Assembly (NCBI GenBank): GCA_002281485.1
Contig: NCGF01000014.1
Coordinates: 1-64,000 of the forward strand
Origin: Sphingomonas sp. 28-66-16
GTDB lineage: Bacteria > Pseudomonadota > Alphaproteobacteria > Sphingomonadales > Sphingomonadaceae
Direction: 5' to 3'
Length of the DNA: 64,000 nt
A model generated the notes under the pieces. The model worked only from the letters and a program-made list of their open reading frames with translations, searched no databases and was not told the DNA's origin. The translations under genes were made by a program, and so were the position numbers. This document shows, in pieces, positions 1-11,660 of this stretch. Each line of letters begins with the position of its first letter. Positions within the stretch are counted from its first letter, which is position 1.

Positions 1-1060
<1,060 letters not shown>

Positions 1061-1069
1061 GTGATCTAG

Positions 1070-1195
1070 CCCTCTCCCTGCTGGGGAGAGGGTTGGGTGA
1101 GGGGCGGCTCGGCCCGCTAGGGCACCTCACCCTCACCAACTCCGACTAGGCGGCCCAGCCGCCAAGTCTGCGTATCCTCTCCCTCAAGGGAGAGG
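1070..1195. repeat. Palindromic CCCTCTCCC-type hairpins between atpA and atpG
   Basis: The 149-base gap between atpA and atpG contains two near-identical hairpins. In the first, CCCTCTCCC (1070-1078) pairs with GGGAGAGGG (1084-1092). In the second, CCTCTCCC (1176-1183) pairs with GGGAGAGG (1188-1195). Between them GGTGAGGGGC and CACCTCACCC can also pair. Related hairpins occur at 3688-3789 and 18842-18865. No U-tract follows, so these look like a dispersed repeat rather than intrinsic terminators. Confidence 0.7.
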
Positions 1196-1209
1196 GAGAG
1201 AAAGGTACG

Positions 1210-3673
<2,464 letters not shown>

Positions 3674-3687
3674 TGGCTTGAAGCGGG

Positions 3688-3789
3688 CTCCCCTTCAGGG
3701 GAGTTCAAGGTCGACCAAGAGGGGAAGTACGGGGCAGCGCGCTGCTTCGCGACCCCTCTCCCCGACCCTCTCTCCTGATGGGAAGAGGG
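3688..3789. repeat. Hairpin repeats between atpD and atpC
   Basis: The 132-base gap between atpD and atpC holds a perfect small hairpin (CTCCCC 3688-3693, loop TTCA, GGGGAG 3698-3703) and an imperfect one (CCCTCTCTCC 3766-3775 with GGGAAGAGGG 3780-3789). The sequences belong to the same CCCTCTCCC family as the atpA-atpG gap. The AGGGAGAAGGAAAGAAG that ends the repeat also supplies the purine-rich ribosome-binding region of atpC. Confidence 0.6.
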
Positions 3790-3805
3790 AGAAGGAAAGA
3801 AGAAA

Positions 3806-4057
3806 ATGCTGCACTTCGAACTCGTCACGCCTGAAAAGCTCGTCCGCAGCGAGGACGTCTACATGGTCGTCGTCCCCGGCAGCGAAGGCGATTTCGGGGT
3901 GCTGCACGGCCATGCGCCGGTGATGTCGACCGTTAGGGACGGGGCGCTTCATATCTACAAGACCGATAAGTCCGAGCCCGAGATGCTGCCGATCAAGGGC
4001 GGCTTTGCCGAGGTCAACGAGCGCGGGCTGACCGTGCTCGCCGAACAGGCCGGCTAA
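3806..4057 (+). CDS. atpC: ATP synthase F1 subunit epsilon, short form
   Basis: Epsilon subunit, which joins gamma to the c-ring. The product is 83 residues and covers only the N-terminal beta-sandwich domain: [20 protein letters not shown], the [14 protein letters not shown] segment, and [18 protein letters not shown]. Most bacterial epsilon subunits are about 130-140 residues and carry a C-terminal two-helix domain that can inhibit ATP hydrolysis. That domain is absent, with a stop at 4055-4057 and no continuation in another frame before cpaF. Short epsilons are known in alphaproteobacteria, so this is likely the natural form. It ends the atp operon. Confidence 0.93.
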   Translation: MLHFELVTPEKLVRSEDVYMVVVPGSEGDFGVLHGHAPVMSTVRDGALHIYKTDKSEPEMLPIKGGFAEVNERGLTVLAEQAG

Positions 4058-4140
4058 TCGCGCTGGCGGTCGCCGCTTGGTTAGGAAATTATAAAAGCTT
4101 CAGCCGTATCGCTATCCTCAGCTATGGGGATTTTACGGCA

Positions 4141-5682
4141 ATGAGCGCATTTGGGCGACGCAGCGGAACCGCTAATGGTGCGCCCCCCGCCCGGCCCGCC
4201 TTTGGCGTCGCGCGGCCGATGCAGGGCGGCGGCCCGGCACGCCCCGGCGATCTCGACGGCGGCGAACAATTTCCGCCGATCGCGAGCCCTGCCCCGACAA
4301 CGGGCGGCGACGAGCAAGCTTATGCGGGCACGATGCCCGGCGGCACCAGCGACGCGCTCGCGCGGCTCGCCGAACGCCAGGCTTCGTCGGGCGAGGCCGG
4401 CCAGTCGAAGATGGAGGGGTTCGAAACCTCGATCCACAAGATCAAGGAACAGGTGCTGCCGCGCCTGCTCGAACGCGTCGATCCCGAAGCCGCCGCGACG
4501 CTGAACAAGGACGAACTGGCCGAGGAATTCCGCCCGATCATCGGCGAAGTGCTCGCCGAGCTGAAGCTGACGCTCAACCGCCGCGAACAGTTCGCGCTCG
4601 AAAAGGTGCTGGTCGACGAGTTGCTCGGCCTCGGACCGCTCGAAGAGCTGCTCGCCGATCCGAACATCTCGGACATCATGGTCAACGGCCCCGAGCAGAC
4701 CTATATCGAACGCAAGGGCAAGCTCGAGCTCGCCAACATCCAGTTCCGCGACGAGGAACATCTGTTCCAGATCGCGCAGCGCATCTGCAACTCGGTCGGC
4801 CGCCGCGTCGATCAGACGACGCCGCTCGCCGATGCCCGACTCAAGGACGGCAGCCGCGTCAACGTCATCGTGCCGCCGCTGTCGCTGCGCGGCACCGCCA
4901 TCTCGATTCGCAAATTCTCCGCCAAGCCGATCACGCTCGACATGATGGCCGGATTTGGCTCGATGAGCCCCAAAATGGCGACCGCGCTCAAGATCGCCGG
5001 CGCGTGCCGCTTCAACGTCGTCATTTCGGGCGGTACCGGCTCGGGCAAGACGACGATGCTCAACGCGCTGTCGAAGATGATCGACCCCGGCGAGCGCGTG
5101 CTGACGATCGAGGACGCCGCCGAGCTCCGGTTGCAGCAGCCGCACTGGCTGCCGCTCGAAACGCGTCCACCCAACCTCGAAGGCCAGGGCGAAATCAGCA
5201 TTCGCGATCTCGTCAAGAACGCGCTGCGCATGCGGCCGGACCGGATCATCCTGGGCGAAATCCGCGGCAGCGAATGCTTCGATCTGCTCGCCGCGATGAA
5301 TACCGGCCATGACGGCTCGATGTGTACGCTCCACTCCAACAGCCCCCGCGAGGCGCTGGCGCGAATGGAGAATATGGTGATGATGTCGGACATCAAGGTG
5401 CCCAAGGAGGCGATCAGCCGCCAGATCGCCGATTCGATCGACCTGATCATCCAGGTGAAGCGTCTGCGCGACGGTTCGCGCCGCGTGACGAACATCACCG
5501 AGGTGATCGGTATGGAAGGCCCGGTGATCGTCACGCAGGAACTGTTCAAGTTCGAATATCTCGACGAAAGCGCCGACGGCAAGATCGTCGGCGAATATCG
5601 CTCGATGGGCCTGCGCCCCTATACGCTTGAGAAAGCACGGCAATATGGCTTCGATCAGGCCTATCTCGAGGCCACGCTCTGA
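4141..5682 (+). CDS. cpaF: CpaF/TadA-type secretion ATPase
   Basis: Hexameric ATPase of the type IV (Tad) pilus / type II secretion superfamily, which powers pilin assembly at the inner membrane. The 513-residue protein has a disordered Pro/Gly/Ala-rich first ~90 residues, an N-terminal domain (LGLGPLEELLADPNISDIMVNG is recognisable in pieces), the Walker A motif GGTGSGKTT near residues 297-305, the aspartate-box region, the Walker B segment RIILGEIRG and the His-box region (TGHDGSMCTLHSNSPREAL). Tad ATPases normally sit in a cpa/tad cluster, but here no neighbour is a pilus gene: atpC lies upstream and a protease downstream. Family assignment is firm; the partner machine is unknown. Confidence 0.9.
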   Translation: MSAFGRRSGTANGAPPARPAFGVARPMQGGGPARPGDLDGGEQFPPIASPAPTTGGDEQAYAGTMPGGTSDALARLAERQASSGEAGQSKMEGFETSIHKIKEQVLPRLLERVDPEAAATLNKDELAEEFRPIIGEVLAELKLTLNRREQFALEKVLVDELLGLGPLEELLADPNISDIMVNGPEQTYIERKGKLELANIQFRDEEHLFQIAQRICNSVGRRVDQTTPLADARLKDGSRVNVIVPPLSLRGTAISIRKFSAKPITLDMMAGFGSMSPKMATALKIAGACRFNVVISGGTGSGKTTMLNALSKMIDPGERVLTIEDAAELRLQQPHWLPLETRPPNLEGQGEISIRDLVKNALRMRPDRIILGEIRGSECFDLLAAMNTGHDGSMCTLHSNSPREALARMENMVMMSDIKVPKEAISRQIADSIDLIIQVKRLRDGSRRVTNITEVIGMEGPVIVTQELFKFEYLDESADGKIVGEYRSMGLRPYTLEKARQYGFDQAYLEATL

Positions 5683-5769
5683 GCGTTCGGCGGTCGATTA
5701 GCGTCACATTGGCACGCAAGATGGTTAGCGCGGTTTAATCCATCGACGCTTCGGCGTACCACCCTGGTC

Positions 5770-6942
5770 ATGCGTTTGCTGCTGGCCTTTCTTGCGCTCT
5801 TTCTGGTCGCGGCGCTGCCGTTGCCGGGGACATCATCGTCGACGCTGGCGCCCGATACCGAGGCCCGCTGGGTGCCGTTCGATCTGACCCCGGGCAACCA
5901 GATCCGGTTCGACCTGACGATCGACGGGCGGCCGGCGGTGGCGATTCTCGACACCGGCGTCAGCGCCTCGGTCGTCTCGCGCGCCTTTGCCGCAAATGCC
6001 CGGTTGCGGGTGCAGCCGCGCGGCAGCGCGACCGCGATCGGCGGGGCAGTTGCGATCGGCTGGACGACGACGCACGATATCGCCTTTGGCGGGCTCGTCA
6101 GGCGCGGCGGTGGCCTGACCGTCACCAGCCTGCCCGCCAGCGCGACGTTGAGCGACCGTCCGGTCGACATGCTGGTCGGGCATGATCTGATCGATGGCTA
6201 TGCCCTCGACATCGACTATGCCGCATCGCGTTTTCGCCTGCTGCCTTCGGGACGGCTGCCGTTTCGCGGTGCCAGCGCCCCGCTGGCGGTGTCGCCTGAA
6301 CAGAATCTCTACGTCACCCAGCTGACCCTTGGCGGTCGCCGGCTGCAACCGGTGGTGGTCGATACCGGCGACGGTTCGTCGATCACGCTGTCGCAGCAGG
6401 CATGGCGTTCGACCCGGCTGGCGCCGATGCCGATGACGACGACGATCGCCTATGGCATCGGCGGCGCGCAAATCACCGAGCTCGCGATCGTCGACGCGCT
6501 GTCGGTCGGCCGGCTGGGAGCCGAAAAGGTCGAGCTGCGGATCGAACCGAATGGCGGCTTTTCGCAATCGATCGGCGCGGCGGGGCGGATCGGTTCGGGT
6601 TTTCTCCAGCGTTACCGCGTGCTGATCGATCCGGGCGCCGGCCACATCGTGTTCAGCGAGCCGACGCAGCCCGAGGCAGGGCCGCTGCGATCGACCAGCG
6701 GTATCCTCGCCCGCACCGAAAAGGATCGGCTGCGGGTGCTCCACGTGATGCGCGGCAGCCCCGCCGAGAGCGGCGGCTGGCGCAGCGGCGAGACGATCTG
6801 TTCGATCGACGGCACCGCGATCGGATCGAGCTATGCAACGAGTCGCGCGGCGGGATGGTCGGTCGATCGCCCCGGCAGGGTCGTCGCGCTCGGCCTGTGC
6901 GACGGGGTCACCCGCCGCCTGACACTCCAGCGATTCTATTGA
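5770..6942 (+). CDS. Exported pepsin/retropepsin-like aspartyl protease with PDZ-like tail
   Basis: Probable exported aspartyl protease. An N-terminal hydrophobic signal (MRLLLAFLALFLVAALPLPG) is followed by two half-domains, each with an active-site style motif: ILDTGVSAS with Asp61, and VVDTGDGSS with Asp198. The spacing of about 137 residues fits a two-lobed single-chain enzyme such as the bacterial aspartyl protease families with a retropepsin-like fold. The last ~90 residues (RVLHVMRGSPAESGGWRSGE, then TICSIDG) look like a PDZ domain. Total length is 390 residues. The substrate is unknown. It lies 87 bases after cpaF, perhaps under its own promoter. Confidence 0.78.
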   Translation: MRLLLAFLALFLVAALPLPGTSSSTLAPDTEARWVPFDLTPGNQIRFDLTIDGRPAVAILDTGVSASVVSRAFAANARLRVQPRGSATAIGGAVAIGWTTTHDIAFGGLVRRGGGLTVTSLPASATLSDRPVDMLVGHDLIDGYALDIDYAASRFRLLPSGRLPFRGASAPLAVSPEQNLYVTQLTLGGRRLQPVVVDTGDGSSITLSQQAWRSTRLAPMPMTTTIAYGIGGAQITELAIVDALSVGRLGAEKVELRIEPNGGFSQSIGAAGRIGSGFLQRYRVLIDPGAGHIVFSEPTQPEAGPLRSTSGILARTEKDRLRVLHVMRGSPAESGGWRSGETICSIDGTAIGSSYATSRAAGWSVDRPGRVVALGLCDGVTRRLTLQRFY

Positions 6943-6984
6943 CCCATCCGCGGCGACAGGCGCCCCGCCACGGCAACCCGCGGC

Positions 6985-7170
6985 TCAGGCGTTGAGCGCG
7001 AGCGTCGTCAATATGGCCGCGCCGATCAGCGAAAAGACCAGCACGGTCGGCCAATCGATGATCCCGATCGCATCGGGATCGTGACGCCGGAGCCGGCGCC
7101 GATCCTGCCAGCCGCTCAGCAGGGCCAGCAGCACGCAAACCGAAACGCCCGCCCAAAGCCCGGCTTGCAT
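6985..7170 (-). CDS. Small two-helix membrane protein
   Basis: Short gene for a 61-residue protein with two hydrophobic helices (AGLWAGVSVCVLLALLSGW and WPTVLVFSLIGAAILTTLAL) separated by a charged loop (QDRRRLRRHDPDAIG). The frame stays open further upstream, but the ATG at 7170 is preferred because AAGGGGATC sits at good spacing before it and the extended residues are low-complexity Arg-rich. It is divergent from the exported methyltransferase-like gene, 56 bases away. I do not recognise a family. The coding call rests on the amphipathic pattern and the ribosome site. Confidence 0.55.
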   Translation of the reverse strand: MQAGLWAGVSVCVLLALLSGWQDRRRLRRHDPDAIGIIDWPTVLVFSLIGAAILTTLALNA

Positions 7171-7226
7171 CGTCTTGATCCCCTTGCCAAAGATGCCACG
7201 CCAAGTCCTTTCCCCAAGGAGTAGAG

Positions 7227-8033
7227 ATGCGCCATCCCCTTTATGCGACCAGCGCCGCGATTGTCGGCCTCGCCCTGTCGGTCGGCGCCTATGCTGCTGC
7301 CGTCGCACCCGGCCCGGCGCTGATCGCGGCCGTCAAGGCGCCGAGCCGGACGGCCGCCAATCGCGCGCGAGACCGTTACCGCCACCCGGCGGAGACGCTC
7401 GCGTTTTTCGGGGTCAGGCCGACCGACACGGTCGTCGAGATCTGGCCGAGCGGCGGCTGGTACACCGAAGTGCTTGCCCCCTATCTCCACAAGAGCGGCA
7501 CGCTCTATGCAGCGGCGCCGAGCGAGACGGCACGCAAGGGCGTCCAGCAACTGATGACGGCCAATCCAGCGATCTACGGCAAGATCAAATTTGCCAGCTT
7601 TCCCTCGATCGACGCCGCCGATCGCGTCCCCGCGGGCACCGCCGATGTCGTGGTCACCTTCCGCAACGTCCATAATTGGAGCTTTGGGGCGACCGACCAG
7701 ACCCAGGCAGCGTTCGACCAGATGTTTGCCATGCTCAAGCCCGGCGGCACGCTCGGCGTGGTCGAGCATCATCTGCCCGAGAACGCAAAAGGGATCGACG
7801 AGGCCAAGAGCGGCTACATGAAGCGATCGTCGGTGCTCGCGCATGCCACCCGCGCGGGATTCAAATTTGCCGGGGAAAGCGCGGTCAACGCCAATCCGAA
7901 GGATACGCACGATTATCCCAAGGGCGTCTGGACGCTGCCCCCCAATTATGCCGCCAAGGATGCCGACAGGACGCGCTATGCCGCGATCGGCGAAAGCGAC
8001 CGGATGACGCTGAAATTCGTCAAGCCAAGATAA
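7227..8033 (+). CDS. Exported SAM-methyltransferase-fold protein
   Basis: A 268-residue protein with a signal-like N-terminus (MRHPLYATSAAIVGLALSVGAYA) and a class I methyltransferase fold. The motif I region is VVEIWPSGGWYTEVLAPYL (residues 69-87), and later strands read DVVVTFRNVHNW and MLKPGGTLGVVEHH. It resembles the group of predicted methyltransferases with a signal sequence (COG4798-like, from memory). The normal glycine-rich ExGxGxG is altered to EIWPSGGW, which is typical of that group as I recall it. Export is odd for a SAM-dependent enzyme. The AGGAG at 7217-7221 is a good ribosome site. It is followed within 5 bases by a membrane protein gene, suggesting an operon. Confidence 0.75.
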   Translation: MRHPLYATSAAIVGLALSVGAYAAAVAPGPALIAAVKAPSRTAANRARDRYRHPAETLAFFGVRPTDTVVEIWPSGGWYTEVLAPYLHKSGTLYAAAPSETARKGVQQLMTANPAIYGKIKFASFPSIDAADRVPAGTADVVVTFRNVHNWSFGATDQTQAAFDQMFAMLKPGGTLGVVEHHLPENAKGIDEAKSGYMKRSSVLAHATRAGFKFAGESAVNANPKDTHDYPKGVWTLPPNYAAKDADRTRYAAIGESDRMTLKFVKPR

Positions 8034-8038
8034 GCGTG

Positions 8039-8602
8039 ATGAGTGACGGCAAGCCAAAGGCGACCGGCCTGTGGGCGCGGATCGTTGGACCGGCGACGAG
8101 CCGAGGCGAAACGGCGGCGATCCTGGCCATGATGGCGCTGAGCGTGCCGCTGGCTGCCGGCGCCGTGATCGCGTCGGGTACCGTCGGCTGGCGATGGTGG
8201 CAGTGGCTGATCGTGCTGCTGCTGGCCGCCGACCTCGGCGGCGGCGTGGTCGCCAACGCGCTGCCGGCCACCAAGCGCTGGTACCACGCCCCCTGGGTGC
8301 CCGAATGGCGCCACCTTTCCTTTGCCGTCATCCATCTGCATCTGCCGCTGATGGCGTTGCTGGTGCCCGAAGCGATGCCGCTCCAGGCGGCGTGGCTGGG
8401 CTATGCCTGGATGATAGGCGGCGCCGCGGCGCTGATCGCGATACCGGCACGGTGGCGGCTCGCCGCGGCGTTCGTGCTGACTTTGGCGGGGACGACGCTG
8501 ATGGCCCGGCTGGTCCCGCTCGACAGCGCTGTGGGATGGATGCCGCTCGCGCTGATGCTCAAGATCCTTGCCGGCCATTTGATCGGTCCGGCAAGGGCCT
8601 GA
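8039..8602 (+). CDS. Multi-spanning membrane protein of unknown function
   Basis: A 187-residue integral membrane protein with about five hydrophobic helices. Recognisable segments are AAILAMMALSVPLAAGAVIA, WWQWLIVLLLAADLGGGVV, LHLPLMALLVPEAMPL, WMIGGAAALIAIPARW and MPLALMLKILAGHLI. The motif KRWYHAPWVPEWRHLSFAVIH (residues ~80-100, quoted in part) looks like a conserved polar patch between helices. The ATG at 8039 is chosen over the adjacent GTG at 8036. It starts 5 bases after the exported methyltransferase stop, so the two are probably cotranscribed, and it converges on phaR with adjacent stops. I do not recognise the family. Confidence 0.65.
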   Translation: MSDGKPKATGLWARIVGPATSRGETAAILAMMALSVPLAAGAVIASGTVGWRWWQWLIVLLLAADLGGGVVANALPATKRWYHAPWVPEWRHLSFAVIHLHLPLMALLVPEAMPLQAAWLGYAWMIGGAAALIAIPARWRLAAAFVLTLAGTTLMARLVPLDSAVGWMPLALMLKILAGHLIGPARA

Positions 8603-8603
8603 C

Positions 8604-9146
8604 CTATTTGCCGAGCTGCTCGATCTTTTCGTGCAAGCGGCTGAGCTCTTCCTTGAGCGCCGCGATCTCGTCATCCTTGTGGGCGACGGTATCGGGCGCG
8701 TTGCCGGGCTTGAAGGCAGCGGTCGCCGCTTCGAACATCGCCATGTTGCGCTTGGCGATCTCGGCGAAGGGCGAATGCGCAAACGCCCCCTCGACCGCCG
8801 ACTTGAACTGCGCCTGGTTGCGGCGGAAGCCTTCCATCGACGCTTCGAGATAGCCCGGCACCATCGCCTGCATCGAATCGCCATACATCGCGATCAGCTG
8901 GCGCAGGAAATTCACCGGCAGCATCGTCTGGCCGCGCGATTCCTCTTCCATGATGATCTGGGTGAGCACATTATGGGTGATGTCGTCTTCGGTCTTGGCG
9001 TCGACGACCTTGAAGTCGCGCCCCTCCCGGGTCATCGCGGCAAGATGCTCGAGCGTGATGTAGGACGACGTCTCGGTATTGTAGAGCCGCCGGTTGGCGT
9101 ACTTCTTGATGATGACGACGCCGTCAACAGCAGCTGATTTCTTCAT
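8604..9146 (-). CDS. phaR: Polyhydroxyalkanoate synthesis repressor PhaR
   Basis: DNA- and PHA-binding repressor controlling storage-granule genes, especially the phasin gene. The 180-residue protein shows the family's N-terminal DNA-binding region (VVIIKKYANRRLYNTETSSY, then ITLEHLAAM and DFKVVDAKTEDDITHNVLTQII), then the PHB accumulation regulatory domain (EEESRGQTMLPVNFLRQLI, GDSMQAMVPGYLEASM). It ends in a coiled coil (DDEIAALKEELSRLHEKIEQLG). The start at 9146 gives the standard MKK N-terminus. It is divergent from a PhaC-like gene beginning 32 bases away, so the shared control region is very short. Confidence 0.93.
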   Translation of the reverse strand: MKKSAAVDGVVIIKKYANRRLYNTETSSYITLEHLAAMTREGRDFKVVDAKTEDDITHNVLTQIIMEEESRGQTMLPVNFLRQLIAMYGDSMQAMVPGYLEASMEGFRRNQAQFKSAVEGAFAHSPFAEIAKRNMAMFEAATAAFKPGNAPDTVAHKDDEIAALKEELSRLHEKIEQLGK

Positions 9147-9178
9147 TGGACCGAATTCTTCATGGGGGTTTCTCGCGC

Positions 9179-10249
9179 GTGTCTGACCAAGCCATAACAC
9201 CGTTTCATGCGGCACTGCAACACGGCCCGCGCCCGTTGCCGCTGTTTCTCGACATGCTGCGCAGCGAAACTGCAGCATCGCCGGCGCGGCAGCGGCTCGC
9301 GCTTGCCGGGCTCGCCGCCTATCAGAACGCCGATCGCGGCGGACGCCGGCGGCTCGGGCGCGTCCGCAACCGGCGCGGCCGCGCGATGCTGCGCGATTAT
9401 GGCGGCGCGGGCCAGCCGGTGCTCTTCATCCCCTCGTTGATCAATCCGCCCTTCATCCTCGATCTCACCCGCCGGCAATCGCTGCTCCGCTGGCTGGCGG
9501 CGCGCGGGGTTCGGACCTTGCTGCTCGACTGGGGGACGCCGGCGGCGGGCGACCACGCGATGGATATCGGTGATCACGTCGACCGCCTGCTCGTGCCGCT
9601 GATCCGCAAGCTCGAGTCGCCGCCGATCCTCGTCGGCTATTGCCTGGGCGGCACGATCGCCGCTGCCGCCGCCTGCCTGACGCCGGTGGCCGGGCTGGCG
9701 ATGATCGCGGCGCCGTGGCATTTCGCCGGCTTCGGCGACGCCGCCCGCGCCCGGATCGCGGCGCTGTGGGCGCGCGCACGGCCCGTATGCGAGGCGATGG
9801 GGCTGGTGCCGATGGAGGTGCTGCAGACGGGCTTCTGGCAGCTCGATCCGGCGCGGACGATCGCCAAATATGAGGCGTTCGCATCGATGCCGCCCGACAG
9901 CGACGCTGCGCGCAGCTTCGTCGCGCTCGAGGATTGGGCCAATGCCGGCGCGCCGCTGACCTTTGCGGCCGGCCGTGCGCTGTTCGAGGATTTCATCGCC
10001 GAGGACCTGCCCGGCAGCGGGCGCTGGCGGATCGGCGACACGACGATCGATCCCTTCGCCCTCGCCTGCCCGACGATCGATTTCGTCTCGATGAGTGACC
10101 GGATCGTGCCCGCCGCGAGCGCCGCGCGGTTCAGCGATTGCCGCGAACTCGGCGCGGGCCATGTCGGCATGGTGGTCGGCAGCCGCGCCCGTACCCAGCT
10201 CTGGTCGCCGCTTGCCGACTGGATAAGCGGCGTCGAGGAGGCTAGATAG
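9179..10249 (+). CDS. Short PhaC-like alpha/beta hydrolase (PHA synthase or depolymerase family)
   Basis: An alpha/beta hydrolase of 356 residues resembling poly(3-hydroxyalkanoate) synthases. The N-terminal signature [16 protein letters not shown] matches the strand-loop conserved in PhaC. The nucleophile box is GYCLGGT, with Cys155 in place of serine, as in PHA synthases. Asp307 (SMSDRIVP) and His328 (GAGHVGM) complete a Cys-Asp-His triad. Length and triad spacing are closest to class III PhaC, but no phaE lies nearby. Intracellular PHA depolymerases also use a Cys triad, so direction of reaction is uncertain. The GTG at 9179 is preferred; a TTG at 9146 would overlap phaR. A thiolase gene follows. 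Confidence 0.75.
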   Translation: MSDQAITPFHAALQHGPRPLPLFLDMLRSETAASPARQRLALAGLAAYQNADRGGRRRLGRVRNRRGRAMLRDYGGAGQPVLFIPSLINPPFILDLTRRQSLLRWLAARGVRTLLLDWGTPAAGDHAMDIGDHVDRLLVPLIRKLESPPILVGYCLGGTIAAAAACLTPVAGLAMIAAPWHFAGFGDAARARIAALWARARPVCEAMGLVPMEVLQTGFWQLDPARTIAKYEAFASMPPDSDAARSFVALEDWANAGAPLTFAAGRALFEDFIAEDLPGSGRWRIGDTTIDPFALACPTIDFVSMSDRIVPAASAARFSDCRELGAGHVGMVVGSRARTQLWSPLADWISGVEEAR

Positions 10250-10302
10250 GCGCGCATCCCATTCCACCCTCTCATTCTATGCCACGGGCAAGGAGTCATC
10301 CC

Positions 10303-11478
10303 ATGACCGACATCGTCATCACCGCCGCCAAGCGCACGCCCGTGGGCAGTTTCCTCGGCGCCTTCGCCGCGACTCCCGCGCACGAGCTGGGGCGGATCGC
10401 GATCGAGGCGGCGCTCGCCCAGGCCGGGGTGCGCGGCGACGAGGTCTCCGAGGTGATCATGGGCCAGGTGCTCACCGCCGCCCAGGGCCAGAACCCCGCG
10501 CGCCAGGCGTCGATGGCCGCCGGCGTGCCGCGCGAGGTGCCCGCCTGGGGCGTCAACCAGGTCTGCGGATCGGGCCTGCGCGCGGTCGCGCTCGCTTATC
10601 AGGCGATCGCCAGCGGCGACGCGACGGTGATGGTCGCCGGCGGGCAGGAATCGATGTCGATGAGCAACCACGCGCAAAGCCTGCGCGGCGGCACCAAGAT
10701 GGGCGACGTCAGCCTGGTCGACACGATGATCAAGGACGGGCTGACCGACGTGTTCAACGGCTATCACATGGGCATCACCGCCGAAAATCTCGCCGAGCAA
10801 TATCAGATCACGCGCGAGGAACAGGATGTGTTCTCGGTGCGCTCGCAGAACCGCGCCGAGGCGGCACGCGCGGCCGGCAAGTTCAAGGACGAGATCGCCC
10901 CCGTCACGATCAAGGGACGCAAGGGCGACACGATCGTCGCCGATGACGAATATATCCGCGCCGGCGCGACGCTCGACGGCGTCGCCGGACTCCGCCCCGC
11001 CTTCAAGAAGGACGGCACGGTGACGGCGGCCAACGCCTCGGGCCTGAACGATGGCGCCGCCGCACTCGTCGTCATGTCGCGCGCCGAAGCCGAGCGGCGC
11101 GGCGCCCCGATCCTCGCGCGGATCGCGAGCTGGGCGTCGGCGGGGGTCGATCCGTCGATCATGGGGATCGGCCCCGTCCCGGCGAGCCGCCGCGCGCTTG
11201 AGAAGGCGGGCTGGACGATCGCCGATCTCGATCTGATCGAAGCCAACGAGGCCTTTGCGGCACAGGCGCTGTCGGTCGGCAAGGAGCTCGGCTGGGACGC
11301 CGACAAGGTCAACGTCAACGGCGGTGCGATCGCGATCGGCCACCCGATCGGCGCCTCGGGCGCGCGCGTACTGACGACCTTGATCTATGAAATGGCGCGC
11401 CGCGACGCCAAGAAGGGCCTGGCGACCCTGTGCATCGGGGGCGGCATGGGTATCGCGATGTGCATCGAGCGCGATTGA
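10303..11478 (+). CDS. phaA: Acetyl-CoA acetyltransferase (thiolase)
   Basis: Biosynthetic-type thiolase condensing two acetyl-CoA to acetoacetyl-CoA, the first step toward polyhydroxybutyrate. It can also run in reverse in fatty-acid or amino-acid breakdown. The 391-residue length is standard. Visible active-site parts are [11 protein letters not shown] with acylated Cys88, [18 protein letters not shown] with the catalytic His, and the C-terminal [13 protein letters not shown] with the second Cys. The ATG at 10303 follows AAGGAG (10290-10295). Its place after the PhaC-like gene and opposite phaR argues for a role in PHA metabolism, hence the phaA name; atoB would be an equally valid label on sequence alone. 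Confidence 0.92.
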   Translation: MTDIVITAAKRTPVGSFLGAFAATPAHELGRIAIEAALAQAGVRGDEVSEVIMGQVLTAAQGQNPARQASMAAGVPREVPAWGVNQVCGSGLRAVALAYQAIASGDATVMVAGGQESMSMSNHAQSLRGGTKMGDVSLVDTMIKDGLTDVFNGYHMGITAENLAEQYQITREEQDVFSVRSQNRAEAARAAGKFKDEIAPVTIKGRKGDTIVADDEYIRAGATLDGVAGLRPAFKKDGTVTAANASGLNDGAAALVVMSRAEAERRGAPILARIASWASAGVDPSIMGIGPVPASRRALEKAGWTIADLDLIEANEAFAAQALSVGKELGWDADKVNVNGGAIAIGHPIGASGARVLTTLIYEMARRDAKKGLATLCIGGGMGIAMCIERD

Positions 11479-11660
11479 TGCGCGAACGCGATCCGGCAGC
11501 CGGATCGACAAGTGTTGCGCCGAAGCCACGAATCGCGAAATTCGTTGGGGGGGCGCAACCTTTTTCGGAAATTTACTTGCGCTGAACGAAGTGCATCGCT
11601 CTCCTAGCGTCAATAGGTCTCCAAGCCGAGGCCTGTTGGGGCATATAACAGGGACAAGCG

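Noticed and set aside
4081-5643. 520-codon minus-strand open frame opposite cpaF
   Set aside because: Covers a well-identified ATPase gene in full; composition is typical of a GC shadow frame (Asp/His/Arg repeats).
9146-9178. TTG start for the PhaC-like gene overlapping phaR
   Set aside because: It would overlap the phaR start codon and add residues with no family similarity; the GTG at 9179 has a GGGGG stretch at suitable spacing.
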